The position numbers were made by a program, and so were the translations under genes. Positions 15,698 to 25,268 of a DNA stretch of 64,000 nt are shown one piece after another. The notes under the pieces are model-generated. The model was not told the origin of the DNA, did not search any database, and saw only the letters and a list, made by a program, of their open reading frames with translations. Origin of the DNA: Lacihabitans sp. LS3-19 (GTDB lineage Bacteria; Bacteroidota; Bacteroidia; Cytophagales; Spirosomataceae); NCBI RefSeq assembly GCF_024343575.1, contig NZ_RJUA01000001.1:496001-560000 (forward strand), read 5' to 3'. The number at the start of each line of letters is the position of its first letter. Within the stretch, counting starts at the first letter, position 1.

Positions 15698-18244
15698 ATG
15701 CAAAAAACTTTTTATACAATCTGCTTTTGTATTCTTGCTAGCTTAGTTTTCGGGCAGAATATGTATACCATCAGTGGAAAAGTAGAAGATGCCAAAACAG
15801 GAGAAGGCTTACCATTTGTAAATGTTTACTTCCAAGGATCAACTATTGGCACGCAAACTGATGACCAAGGCAAATTTATTATTCGTAAGATAAAAGGTGG
15901 AAAGTACCGACTAGTCGCTTCTATGGTGAGTTTCAAACCTGATGTGCAGGTTTTGACTGTGGACAAAAATATAGAGGAAATTAGTATAAAACTTGAGGAA
16001 GATATAAAGGCTCTAAAAGAGCTTAAAATTGTAGCCAAAAGGGATAAAGAGTGGGAGGCGAATTTCAAAGAATTCTCTAGGGAATTTTTGGGTAATAATT
16101 TTAAAAAGAAAGATGTCAAAATTGCCAACAAAGAAGTGGTGAATTTTGAAAGAAAAAATGAAATATTGAGTGCTTCTTCCTTTGAGCCAATCATTATTGA
16201 AAATAAGAAAATGGGGTATAAAGTTTTCTTTATTCTTGATTATTTTCAAAAAGATCAAAGAAAAATTGGCATAAATGGTATTCCTAGATTTGAGGTTATG
16301 ACCCCCAAAGATAAAGTAGAAGAAGAGCTTTGGGAAAAGAACCGAAAAGCTGCCTATTTGGGATCTATAAAGCATTTCTTTAAATCTGTTTTGTATCGTC
16401 AAATAAAAGAGCAGGGTTTTTCAAGTGAATATCTTGAGACAGACCCAGAGTATAAAGTATTTAATGAAGAAGAGGCGTATGGAAAACATCCAAGTTTGAA
16501 ATTTAATGATTCTACTTTGGTATATAAAACCAATGTTGAGAATATGTATTTGGTGAATTTTGCCCATAGAGTTTTTGTAAGATATTGGAATCGAAACAGA
16601 TGGGTTGAGCGGTCTATTCTAAAACAAGAGGTTCCGATAGAAGTAGATGAACTTGGAAATTTGTTTGATCCTATGTCTGTTGAGATTTCAGGCGGTATGG
16701 CAGACCGTAGAATGGCCAATCTGCTGCCTTTTGACTATGAAATAGGCGATTTATTGGATTTTGATTTTGAAGAATTGACCTTACTCTTGCCCAAAGAAGT
16801 TGACGAAAAGTTTAGAAATCCTAGAGAGGAAATTGAAATAGAAAATCTTCAACCTTATTATTTGGCGGGAGAAAATTTAAATGTGGATTTAAATATTAAA
16901 GATATTCAAAGTGGATTTTCTGCCACTTTCAGTAAGATTTTATATGCTGATTTTATCGATTTAGGAAAGGGGGAAATTATTAATAATTTCAAACTAAAGG
17001 TTAATAATGCTCAGGCGAAGCTTGGATTTGAGCTACCAAAAAACTTGACAACTGGTAACTATCAGCTTAGAATGTATACCAACTGGATGAGAAATTTTTC
17101 GGAAGCTGGATTTCTTAAAGTAGATTTTACAGTTTTTGGTAAAAATTTCATGGAGGAAATGCCTGATAATATTAACATTGGGTTAGAGGATATAAAAGTT
17201 CATGTTGAAGCAAATACAGCCCTAGTGAATGGTTTGAAATCTAGAATTTTAATTGAAAGCCTTGATAATTTTGGCCGAAATATGCCTACTTCTTTTAAAA
17301 TAGTATCTCCTAAAAACAATGAAGTTGTGGTCTCTGCAACAGATTCTTTAGGAATGTGTTTGGTTGAGTTTATTCCTACCGAAGATGGTGAATACAAGAT
17401 TTTAGGAGGAAACAAATCGTTCAAAATGCCAGCAGTAGAAAAGAAAGGAATGGTACTAGCGGCGGATTATATAAGTTCTACTGAAAAATTGAGGATGCAG
17501 ATTCAAAACAAGGGGTTGACGATAGACTCCGTGAATATTGCCATAGTAAAATCTGGACAAATAGTATATTATAATAAAATCATCAACAACTTAAATTCTT
17601 ATGTTCTTAACCTTGATATTCCTTTTCAATCTTCTAACCTTTCAATTTTTTTATTAGACGAAGACTTTGAAGTTATTGCAGAAAAAACACAATTGGTGGA
17701 TAGTATGAGTAAGGACTATTTTATTAAAAGCAATCTGACTTTTAAAGAGCCAATAAGTTATATGTTTGATTATGATAGAAAATATGAGTACGAAAAAGGA
17801 CTTAAAGTTTCTGGAACTGTCTTAAAATCTAACGGAACTGTTTTCATAAAGCCTGTGGATATTAAGTTTATGGTGAGTGATGATGTATCTGATACCACAA
17901 ATGTAAAACCGCAAATATTTGACATTAATACCTTGGATAAGTTTGAAATAGAAGGTTTAGATTTTTTCGGCAAAAAACAATTGACCTATATCTGCAATAA
18001 ATGTGAAGTGAATTTAGACACAATTCCGAGCTTACCTCCAGTTTTCGCAGAACAAAGACCTATAAATTGGACCTTGCTAATGAACAAAGGTGAATGGGAA
18101 AGTTTACAAAAAAGGAAGGAAATGGTGGAGGATTTATTTAAAAATGAAAATTTAAGTGAAGCTGAGATTATCCATGAAAAACCTAAAAAAGAGAACAAAA
18201 ACGATAAGAAAGTATTTATTATAGAAGGGTTTTATAAACCATAA
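15698..18244 (+). CDS. Large exported protein with N-terminal carboxypeptidase-regulatory-like domain
   Basis: 848 residues from the ATG at 15698. A signal peptide (MQKTFYTICFCILASLVFGQ) is followed by a carboxypeptidase-regulatory-like domain (about 23-105; YTISGKVEDAKTGEGLPFVNVY, GKYRLVASMVSF). A middle part of unknown fold follows, then beta-rich segments that resemble macroglobulin-type domains (YYLAGENLNVDLNIKD). The C-terminus is Glu/Lys-rich. There is no TonB plug or barrel of its own. It is 103 bases upstream of a DUF4249 lipoprotein gene and a TonB receptor gene, a trio that recurs in Bacteroidota; it is probably a surface or periplasmic partner of that receptor. Substrate unknown. 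Confidence 0.75.
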   Translation: MQKTFYTICFCILASLVFGQNMYTISGKVEDAKTGEGLPFVNVYFQGSTIGTQTDDQGKFIIRKIKGGKYRLVASMVSFKPDVQVLTVDKNIEEISIKLEEDIKALKELKIVAKRDKEWEANFKEFSREFLGNNFKKKDVKIANKEVVNFERKNEILSASSFEPIIIENKKMGYKVFFILDYFQKDQRKIGINGIPRFEVMTPKDKVEEELWEKNRKAAYLGSIKHFFKSVLYRQIKEQGFSSEYLETDPEYKVFNEEEAYGKHPSLKFNDSTLVYKTNVENMYLVNFAHRVFVRYWNRNRWVERSILKQEVPIEVDELGNLFDPMSVEISGGMADRRMANLLPFDYEIGDLLDFDFEELTLLLPKEVDEKFRNPREEIEIENLQPYYLAGENLNVDLNIKDIQSGFSATFSKILYADFIDLGKGEIINNFKLKVNNAQAKLGFELPKNLTTGNYQLRMYTNWMRNFSEAGFLKVDFTVFGKNFMEEMPDNINIGLEDIKVHVEANTALVNGLKSRILIESLDNFGRNMPTSFKIVSPKNNEVVVSATDSLGMCLVEFIPTEDGEYKILGGNKSFKMPAVEKKGMVLAADYISSTEKLRMQIQNKGLTIDSVNIAIVKSGQIVYYNKIINNLNSYVLNLDIPFQSSNLSIFLLDEDFEVIAEKTQLVDSMSKDYFIKSNLTFKEPISYMFDYDRKYEYEKGLKVSGTVLKSNGTVFIKPVDIKFMVSDDVSDTTNVKPQIFDINTLDKFEIEGLDFFGKKQLTYICNKCEVNLDTIPSLPPVFAEQRPINWTLLMNKGEWESLQKRKEMVEDLFKNENLSEAEIIHEKPKKENKNDKKVFIIEGFYKP

Positions 18245-18324
18245 ATGCTTATTATAAAACCTTTCTCATTGTTCTAAATCCTACTTTAAATCTATTATAA
18301 AGGTCAAAAGGATTGATTTTTTCT

Positions 18325-18332
18325 TACCTTTG
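18325..18332 (+). promoter_or_regulatory. -7 promoter element before the DUF4249 gene
   Basis: TACCTTTG matches TAnnTTTG 15 bases before the ATG at 18348. No good -33 element is present. It may be a secondary start in the three-gene set. Confidence 0.4.
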
Positions 18333-18347
18333 GTAAAATTTTAACCT

Positions 18348-19565
18348 ATGATAAAAAATATCCATAAACCCATCTGGGCGATAATTCTTTCTTTTGTATT
18401 TTTTGTCTCCTCATGTATTGATCCAATAAAAGTTTCGGTTGACGCATCCAAGTCTTATTTAATAGTTGACGGAATTATTTCTGACCTAGACGAACAGCAA
18501 GTAATTTCAATTTTTAGAACCAACAAAGCAGCAAATTTTGCTAGTTCAGAATTTACCGCAACGATAGCTCCTAAAAGTGATGATATTTTTCCTGTAAAAG
18601 AGGCGACCGTTTGGGTTATGGAAAATGGGAGCAATAAAATAGATTTGTTTGAATATGAACCAGGTTATTATAAAACTCCTCCCGGGTTTGTTGGAAAAGT
18701 TGGATCAGAATATGCTCTGTTTTTTACTACAAAAGAAGGCGAAAAATATCATTCGACTGCTGAGAAAATAGTTCCTGTACCCGAAATTGCTACGTTGTTA
18801 AGTAAATTTAATGAGAAGGGAATAAAAGACAAAAGTTCAAATACTGGCAATATCTCCACCCATGATATTTACATTGATTTTATAGACCCAGCAGGTGAGA
18901 AGAATTTTTATAGATGGAAGTGGTTTTCTTACGAGATTCAAAATATCTGCGAAACTTGTAAACAAGGTAGGTATTATCGTTCGGGAACAAATTTAAGTCC
19001 AGTAGGAGAGTGTATAAAAGACCTTTCGCTTCCGAGCATCAACTACTTTGATTATTTCTGTGAATCTCTTTGTTGGGATATATTTTTAGGTTCAAAAATT
19101 GACATATTTTCGGATCTTTACACAGACGGCAAAACCCAATACGACAAGTTGGTTGCTCAAATTCCTTTGTACCAATCAAACCCATGTTTGGTTGTAGTTC
19201 AACAATATTCCATGAATCCCAATGCATACAGATACCTTAAGCTAATAGAAGACCAATCGGTAAATACGGGCACACTTGCAGACACCCCGCCAGCTCCTAT
19301 CAAAGGTAATGTTAGAAATGTCAACAATGAATCAGAAATAGTTTTGGGGTATTTTGGGGTATCGGCTGTATCAGAAGTTAGGTACATGCTCAATCGAGCA
19401 GGTGATGGAAGTGCCATAAAAGACAATTTGTTTAAATACCAAAACAAAAGAGACCCTATTCCAGAATATGAGTCAGACGAAAGACCTATTATTCCAGTCG
19501 CTATTTGTAAACCAAGTGCTAGTAGAACAGCCATAGCACCTCGAAATTGGCAGTTTGGTAGATAA
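18348..19565 (+). CDS. DUF4249 family outer-membrane lipoprotein
   Basis: A 405-residue protein with a lipoprotein signal (hydrophobic segment ending FVSSC at about residue 22) followed by IDPIKVSV and YLIVDGIISD, the characteristic N-terminus of DUF4249. Several cysteines occur in the middle (CETCKQGRYY, CESLC), which may form disulfides or bind a metal. DUF4249 genes are usually found directly before or after a TonB receptor, as here (16 bases). The protein is presumed to sit on the outer membrane and help the receptor take up its substrate, as SusD does for SusC; the substrate is unknown. Confidence 0.85.
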   Translation: MIKNIHKPIWAIILSFVFFVSSCIDPIKVSVDASKSYLIVDGIISDLDEQQVISIFRTNKAANFASSEFTATIAPKSDDIFPVKEATVWVMENGSNKIDLFEYEPGYYKTPPGFVGKVGSEYALFFTTKEGEKYHSTAEKIVPVPEIATLLSKFNEKGIKDKSSNTGNISTHDIYIDFIDPAGEKNFYRWKWFSYEIQNICETCKQGRYYRSGTNLSPVGECIKDLSLPSINYFDYFCESLCWDIFLGSKIDIFSDLYTDGKTQYDKLVAQIPLYQSNPCLVVVQQYSMNPNAYRYLKLIEDQSVNTGTLADTPPAPIKGNVRNVNNESEIVLGYFGVSAVSEVRYMLNRAGDGSAIKDNLFKYQNKRDPIPEYESDERPIIPVAICKPSASRTAIAPRNWQFGR

Positions 19566-19581
19566 TCCATTTTAAAAAACT

Positions 19582-21978
19582 ATGATGAAATTTATATATT
19601 TATTCCTTTTTTTTGGTGTGATTTCTACTTCAGTATTTGCTCAAAACCTTGAGATTACTGGAGTTGTGGTTGATTCTATTTCCAGTGAGCCATTAAAAAA
19701 TGCCACAGTCTCTCTAGACTTTAAGAGAAAGTCTTTATCCTTAAAAACCGACGATAAAGGTCGATTTAAGGTATTCCTAACCAAAGAGGATCACGCTATC
19801 TCTGTCCGTTATGTAGGCTATGTGCCGTTTTGGTTATATACTGATGCTAACTCGGTCTCGACTAATTATGTTATAAAAATGAGGCAAGTGGTTAATGAGC
19901 TGGAGCAAGTTGTGGTATCGACCAACCGGATAGATGAAAATGTCAAGAAACCATTGCTTGGGGTAAATCAAATCAATATTAAAACTTTAGAAAAAATACC
20001 TTCAGCTTTTGGTGAGGTAGATTTTTTAAGAGGCATACAAATGTTGCCTGGGGTGTCTAGTGTAGGAGAAGCCTCAAATGGTGTAAATATCAGAGGAGGC
20101 ACAACAGACCAAAATTTGATTTTGATTGACGATACACCTATTTACAATCCAACGCATATGTTTGGTTTGTTTTCTGTGATTCCACCGGATGCTATCAGCA
20201 ACCTCGACCTTTACAAAGGAAATGTTCCCGCCAGATATGGTGGTAGGGCGGCTTCTGTTTTGGATTTAACCTTAAAAAACCCTAACCTTTCGAGTATTAA
20301 AATAAAGGGTGGAATCAGCATAGTTTCCAATAAATTGATGGTAGAAGTACCTGTCATAAAGGATAGGGTAGGGATATATTTTGCAGGAAGGGGTGCCTTT
20401 ACTGATTTTCTTTTACCTAGGCTAAGTCCGCAACTCGAAAACGTAAAGACCAATTTTTACGAAGGTGTATTAAAGGGTTTTTGGAGGGTAAACAATAAGA
20501 ATACTTTAACCTTAATGAGGTATGGAAGCAATGACTTTTTTCAAACAGACTTGTTGTCAAATCTACCAAACGTAATAGGTTCTGCTACTTTTTTCGAGCA
20601 TAAAACCACAAATTATAACGCCAAATGGGTTTATTTGATAAACAATAACTTAGATTTATCTACAAGTTTTACAAGGGCAAATTATGACCCAACTATTGGT
20701 ACTATTGAAAATCTTACCAATTATAAGGTTAAGCTAAATTCAGGACTGGATCAAAGTATTTACAAATCTAGCCTTAACTATCAAAAAGATAAGCAAAAGG
20801 TCGAGATGGGTTTGAACTTCACACAAACAAAGATTAGACCTGGCACTTTAGATCCAGGAAAAGCCTCCGGCGTAAACTATATTGAAGTGCCGACAGAATA
20901 CTCCAACGAATACGGTATTTTCATAGATGACGAATATGAATTTTCAAAAAAACTAGCTGTTACGGCCGGCTTGAGATATTCATTTTTTACAGCTTTAGGT
21001 GCCTCTGAAGTGAGAACTTATGATGCTGAACAGCCTAGAGATGAATTTTCGGTTACGGGTTCTACGTTTTACAACAAAGGTGAAATCATTAAAACTTATG
21101 GCGGGCTGGAGCCAAGGTTTGGCTTAAGGTATCTTTTAAATGAAACCGTTTCTTTGAAAATGGGCTATAATTTAATGCGTCAATATCTTCAAATAGTGTC
21201 AAATACTACAACGCCTATTCCTACATCAAGATGGAAAACTTCTGATGCAAATATAGCTCCTCAAGTAAGTCATTTGTTTACGCTAGGATCTTACAAGACT
21301 TTAGAAGGGAACGTATACGACATCAGTATTGAAGGATACTACAGAAGGTCAAACAATATCATTGATTACAAACCAGGGGCAGATTTTTTATTACAAAAAT
21401 TCCCTGAAACGCAGTTGGTTCAAGGATTTAGCACATCTTATGGTGCAGAGATAATGTTTTCTAAAAAGAAAGGAAACCTTACTGGATGGACAAATTATAC
21501 TTATGCCAGAACTTTTAATCAAGTCTATGCTAACACCAATGTATTGGATTTGGTAAACAATGGAAATAGTTACAGAGCAAATTACGACCGACCGCACACA
21601 TTTAATACCTCAATTGATATCGCAGTAGATAAGCATAATTCATTTGCTTTCAATTTTGTATTGAGTTCAGGAAGGCCTTATAGCAAGCCAGTAGGTTTTG
21701 TGAATTACCAAAATAACTTTTATCCGTTTTATGATGAAAGAAACAATGCTAGAATACCAACCTATCATAGGTTAGATTTCTCTTGGAATATCACCAATCC
21801 AAGTATGAAAGACAGGAGATACAAAGGAAACTGGGCATTTTCTGTATACAATCTTTATGCTCACAAAAATGCATATTCTGTATATTTCAAAACAGAAAAC
21901 GGCTCAATAAAAGCTTACAAACTGCAGATCTTTGGAGCACCAATTGTTTCGCTTGCTTATAATTTCAAGTTTGAATGA
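19582..21978 (+). CDS. TonB-dependent outer-membrane receptor
   Basis: A 798-residue receptor. Two ATG codons open it (MMKF). A signal peptide ends at SVFAQ, then a carboxypeptidase-regulatory-like domain (about 22-105), a plug domain with GVNIRGGTTDQNLILIDDTP and NPTHMFGLF, and a 22-strand-type barrel rich in alternating aromatic residues. It imports a large substrate through the outer membrane with TonB/ExbBD energy. It follows the DUF4249 gene by 16 bases. Its last 22 bases overlap the 3' end of the convergent VCBS lipoprotein gene, an unusual tail-to-tail coding overlap. Confidence 0.92.
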   Translation: MMKFIYLFLFFGVISTSVFAQNLEITGVVVDSISSEPLKNATVSLDFKRKSLSLKTDDKGRFKVFLTKEDHAISVRYVGYVPFWLYTDANSVSTNYVIKMRQVVNELEQVVVSTNRIDENVKKPLLGVNQINIKTLEKIPSAFGEVDFLRGIQMLPGVSSVGEASNGVNIRGGTTDQNLILIDDTPIYNPTHMFGLFSVIPPDAISNLDLYKGNVPARYGGRAASVLDLTLKNPNLSSIKIKGGISIVSNKLMVEVPVIKDRVGIYFAGRGAFTDFLLPRLSPQLENVKTNFYEGVLKGFWRVNNKNTLTLMRYGSNDFFQTDLLSNLPNVIGSATFFEHKTTNYNAKWVYLINNNLDLSTSFTRANYDPTIGTIENLTNYKVKLNSGLDQSIYKSSLNYQKDKQKVEMGLNFTQTKIRPGTLDPGKASGVNYIEVPTEYSNEYGIFIDDEYEFSKKLAVTAGLRYSFFTALGASEVRTYDAEQPRDEFSVTGSTFYNKGEIIKTYGGLEPRFGLRYLLNETVSLKMGYNLMRQYLQIVSNTTTPIPTSRWKTSDANIAPQVSHLFTLGSYKTLEGNVYDISIEGYYRRSNNIIDYKPGADFLLQKFPETQLVQGFSTSYGAEIMFSKKKGNLTGWTNYTYARTFNQVYANTNVLDLVNNGNSYRANYDRPHTFNTSIDIAVDKHNSFAFNFVLSSGRPYSKPVGFVNYQNNFYPFYDERNNARIPTYHRLDFSWNITNPSMKDRRYKGNWAFSVYNLYAHKNAYSVYFKTENGSIKAYKLQIFGAPIVSLAYNFKFE

Positions 21979-24900
21979 TGACTTAAAGCCATCATTTTTG
22001 CATTATTGTTGGCTACCAAATAAATGATTTTTCCATTTATTTTAATAGGCTTTATTCGTCTGGTTTGAGCCTTTATTGGTGCTTGCCTTATCGGATTTTT
22101 TAATGTTTTTCCTTCAGAAATGTATTGGTAAACATTCCCTTGGTCAGCATCATAAAGACCCATTTGAATATTACATTCATAAAAATTACCCAACATCATA
22201 AACTCTGATTTTTTATAAGCCGAAATGTCAACCGCTGCAAAGTATGGAGTCCACTGAGTATTTCCTGACATAGCTTCCAGCTTAAATGTACCATCGCCAT
22301 TATTTATCAAAACAGAGTTTTCAAAATAGTTGGCTTCAAAAACCTTTGCATCAGATATTTTAGTACTTCCAAACACATCCTTTAGACTCGCTTTGGCAAA
22401 GTCTTTTGAAAAGATATACTTCTTCCTCACAAATGGTAGCTGTTTCTCAATCTCTCTCTTATCAGCAAATATGGTTTCTTTGCCTTGCATATATAGCGTG
22501 ATTATATGATCTAACCTTCCATTATCGTCTATATCGTTTACATACATTCTGATAGGTTCTTTTTCAGAAGCATGCAATCTGCTGTTTTCACCTAAGTTTC
22601 CGCATACAAAATCTATTTTACCATCTCCATTTACGTCCATTGGCATCGCAAAATTCCACCAGCCTTTTTTGTCTGTCAAATAAGTTTGTTTGTACTTTAC
22701 CCCTTCATTTTTAAAAGATTTTATGCCATCCCACTCGTAAGCTATTACTAATTCTTCTTGTTTGTCGCCGTCGTAATCAACCCAAACTGCGTTTTTTACA
22801 AAACCTGATTTCTTTAATTCAGGTGCAATTTTTTCTGTTTGATCTGTAAAGTTTCCATTACCGTCATTAATTAGTAAATATGAGCTAGGAATTTCACCGT
22901 AAGCCCATGACACAGCTCTAGCACCCAAAAACAAATCTATTTTCTTATCGTTGTTTATATCTTTCGCCAATATTACAGACGATGTTAAAAACAAATCCTT
23001 AAAGGCATCTAGCTTACGAATAAACTGCCCTTTTGTATCATTTAAATAAAGTCGAGGTGCTAAATTGGGTGATTTTCCATAAAATTCATTTCCGCCTGAG
23101 GCTACAACTAGGTCATTAAAACCATCACCATTAATATCTGCAAAAACCGCATCTACATCCTCAAAAACACTATCGGCTTCTAATGCTTTTTGCGGTAGAT
23201 TTACGAATTTCCCACTTGAGTTTTGAACAAATATTTTTGAGTTTTTCCACTTCGAACTTCCAACAAATATATCCTCTAAACCGTCATTGTTTATATCTCC
23301 AACTGTTAATGCCGGACCTTCGGTAGACATCATGTTTGGAATCAAAGCCTCACGATCAAACTCATTATATTCATTCTCGTCATGCTTTATATCTAAACCG
23401 ATTTCAGCAGCAATGTCGACGAATTCGTTTGCTATTTTATGAAAAACTTGGTAGTCAAATTTCGGTAATCCAGTCTGATATTTTACTTTTAAAACGGTAT
23501 TTAGGTTTACACCTTTTAGCTTTTCAAAAGTATTGTCTGGCCAAATAATCACAACTGAATCTATTTTTGAAACTTTGCCTAAGCCAAAAGTAAGCGGACT
23601 TTCTATAGAAGATTGGAAACCTCTAACCGGAAATTTTTCTTGAAAAAAAGTTGTGGTGTCAGCGTATACAATACACTTTGCACCTATTGCATTTTTATTT
23701 TTATCCGATCCTAATAAACTTATGCTTAGGTGATTGTTTTCTGGAGCGTATTCATTGCTGAGGTTTTCGTACAAAAAAGCTTTTTGATTGATGTTATTGG
23801 TTACAACATCTAAATCTCCGTCATTGTCTAAATCAACGTAAATAGATCCATTTGAAAATGAGCCCTCATTGCCACTAACGCTTTCTGATAAATCGTTAAA
23901 CTTAACCTCTCCTGCGTTGGAATAGAACTTATTTGGAATTTTAATTTCGGGTAATAAATCAACCAAGGACTCATCTGACTCATCAAATTTTTTCTTCGAT
24001 ATTTTCTCTTGAATTTCATCGCTTGATACAAAATTTATGTAATCAAGGTCGTTCATTCTTTTGTTTATGCCATTAGAGATGAAAATATCTTTCTTACCGT
24101 CATTTTCAAAGTCAAATAAAAGTGTTGACCAAGACCAGTCAGTAGCATGTACTCCCGCATACATCCCTATTTCTGAGAAATATCCGTTTTTATTATTCAG
24201 TTGAAGGTTGTTTCTGGCAAACTGAATATTATAGCCTTGCGACAATTTGAATTTAAAATTATAAAATGCATCTTCTCCTTCTGAGCGTTTTAGTATTTCT
24301 GGATCATAAGGAAGCATGTCTAGTGTGAATATTTCCGGGAATAGGTCGTTGTTAAGGTCTGCCATATCCACGCCCATGCTAAACCTACTTGTGTGGTCAA
24401 TCTTGTCAAGCATTTCATCCTTGAACGTGCCATTTTTTTGGTTGATATATAGATAATCATTTTCATGAAAATCATTTCCAATATAAAAATCTGGATAACC
24501 ATCAAGGTTTACATCTGAAAGTGCAATGCCGAGCCCGTAGCCTATTGCTGAGCTATGGATGCCAATTGTTTTAGTTGTTTCAATGTATTTACCATCCTTA
24601 TTCTCAAAATATCTATCACCTGCTAGTTCATGAAAAGTATTTAAAAAAACATCTCTTTTGCCATAGGTTCCGTTTTGGTGGACCGAATGATTCAATTGAA
24701 ACATATCTAAATCACCATCTAAATCTGCATCAAAAAAAGCTGTTTGGGTGCTGAAACCAACCAAATCTAAACCATAAGAAGCAGAGCTTTCCTTATAATG
24801 TGGTATTCCTTTATCATCAATGTTTTCACAAATAAAAAGAAGGTTATGCCCACTTAGTTCTTCAAATTTTCCAACTCTATTAATATAAATATCCAGCAAA

Positions 24901-25268
24901 CCATCCTGATTGATATCAACAACAGAAACTCCAGTTGACCAACCTTTCTCATTTTTGAAGTTAGCAGCCTCAGAAACGTCTTCAAACTTTAATTCTCCTT
25001 TGTTTATGTATATTTTATTCTGATTTTGATTGGAAGTAAAAATCAAATCTTGCTTGCCATCATTATTTAAATCCCCAGTAGCCACTCCGCCTCCGTTATA
25101 GAAATACATGTAGTTGAATATATTGAGATCACCGCTCGGAGCTAGGTCATTTGAAAAAGAAATTCCTGTTTCAGAGGCTTCTTTTACTCTGAATATCTCT
25201 TTTTTTTCCTTTTCTTTAGAACAAGCCAAAATGATAATACCAATCAATATAATTATTAAATTCTTCAT
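21957..25268 (-). CDS. VCBS/FG-GAP repeat lipoprotein with ASPIC/UnbV domain (copy 2)
   Basis: A 1103-residue lipoprotein (MKNLIIILIGIIILACS). It carries many FG-GAP/VCBS repeats, each with a calcium-loop-like D-x-N-x-D-G motif (DLNNDGKQDL, DINQDGLLDI, DLDGDLDM), arranged in two propellers. Around residues 520-590 is an ASPIC/UnbV segment (GFQSSIESPLTFGLGKVSKID). Such proteins sit on the outer membrane and are usually linked to glycan or polymer uptake in this phylum. It overlaps the upstream paralogue by four bases (ATGA at 25265-25268), so the two are co-translated. Its 3' end overlaps the TonB receptor gene on the other strand. Confidence 0.9.
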   Translation of the reverse strand: MKNLIIILIGIIILACSKEKEKKEIFRVKEASETGISFSNDLAPSGDLNIFNYMYFYNGGGVATGDLNNDGKQDLIFTSNQNQNKIYINKGELKFEDVSEAANFKNEKGWSTGVSVVDINQDGLLDIYINRVGKFEELSGHNLLFICENIDDKGIPHYKESSASYGLDLVGFSTQTAFFDADLDGDLDMFQLNHSVHQNGTYGKRDVFLNTFHELAGDRYFENKDGKYIETTKTIGIHSSAIGYGLGIALSDVNLDGYPDFYIGNDFHENDYLYINQKNGTFKDEMLDKIDHTSRFSMGVDMADLNNDLFPEIFTLDMLPYDPEILKRSEGEDAFYNFKFKLSQGYNIQFARNNLQLNNKNGYFSEIGMYAGVHATDWSWSTLLFDFENDGKKDIFISNGINKRMNDLDYINFVSSDEIQEKISKKKFDESDESLVDLLPEIKIPNKFYSNAGEVKFNDLSESVSGNEGSFSNGSIYVDLDNDGDLDVVTNNINQKAFLYENLSNEYAPENNHLSISLLGSDKNKNAIGAKCIVYADTTTFFQEKFPVRGFQSSIESPLTFGLGKVSKIDSVVIIWPDNTFEKLKGVNLNTVLKVKYQTGLPKFDYQVFHKIANEFVDIAAEIGLDIKHDENEYNEFDREALIPNMMSTEGPALTVGDINNDGLEDIFVGSSKWKNSKIFVQNSSGKFVNLPQKALEADSVFEDVDAVFADINGDGFNDLVVASGGNEFYGKSPNLAPRLYLNDTKGQFIRKLDAFKDLFLTSSVILAKDINNDKKIDLFLGARAVSWAYGEIPSSYLLINDGNGNFTDQTEKIAPELKKSGFVKNAVWVDYDGDKQEELVIAYEWDGIKSFKNEGVKYKQTYLTDKKGWWNFAMPMDVNGDGKIDFVCGNLGENSRLHASEKEPIRMYVNDIDDNGRLDHIITLYMQGKETIFADKREIEKQLPFVRKKYIFSKDFAKASLKDVFGSTKISDAKVFEANYFENSVLINNGDGTFKLEAMSGNTQWTPYFAAVDISAYKKSEFMMLGNFYECNIQMGLYDADQGNVYQYISEGKTLKNPIRQAPIKAQTRRIKPIKINGKIIYLVANNNAKMMALSHHSNLKL

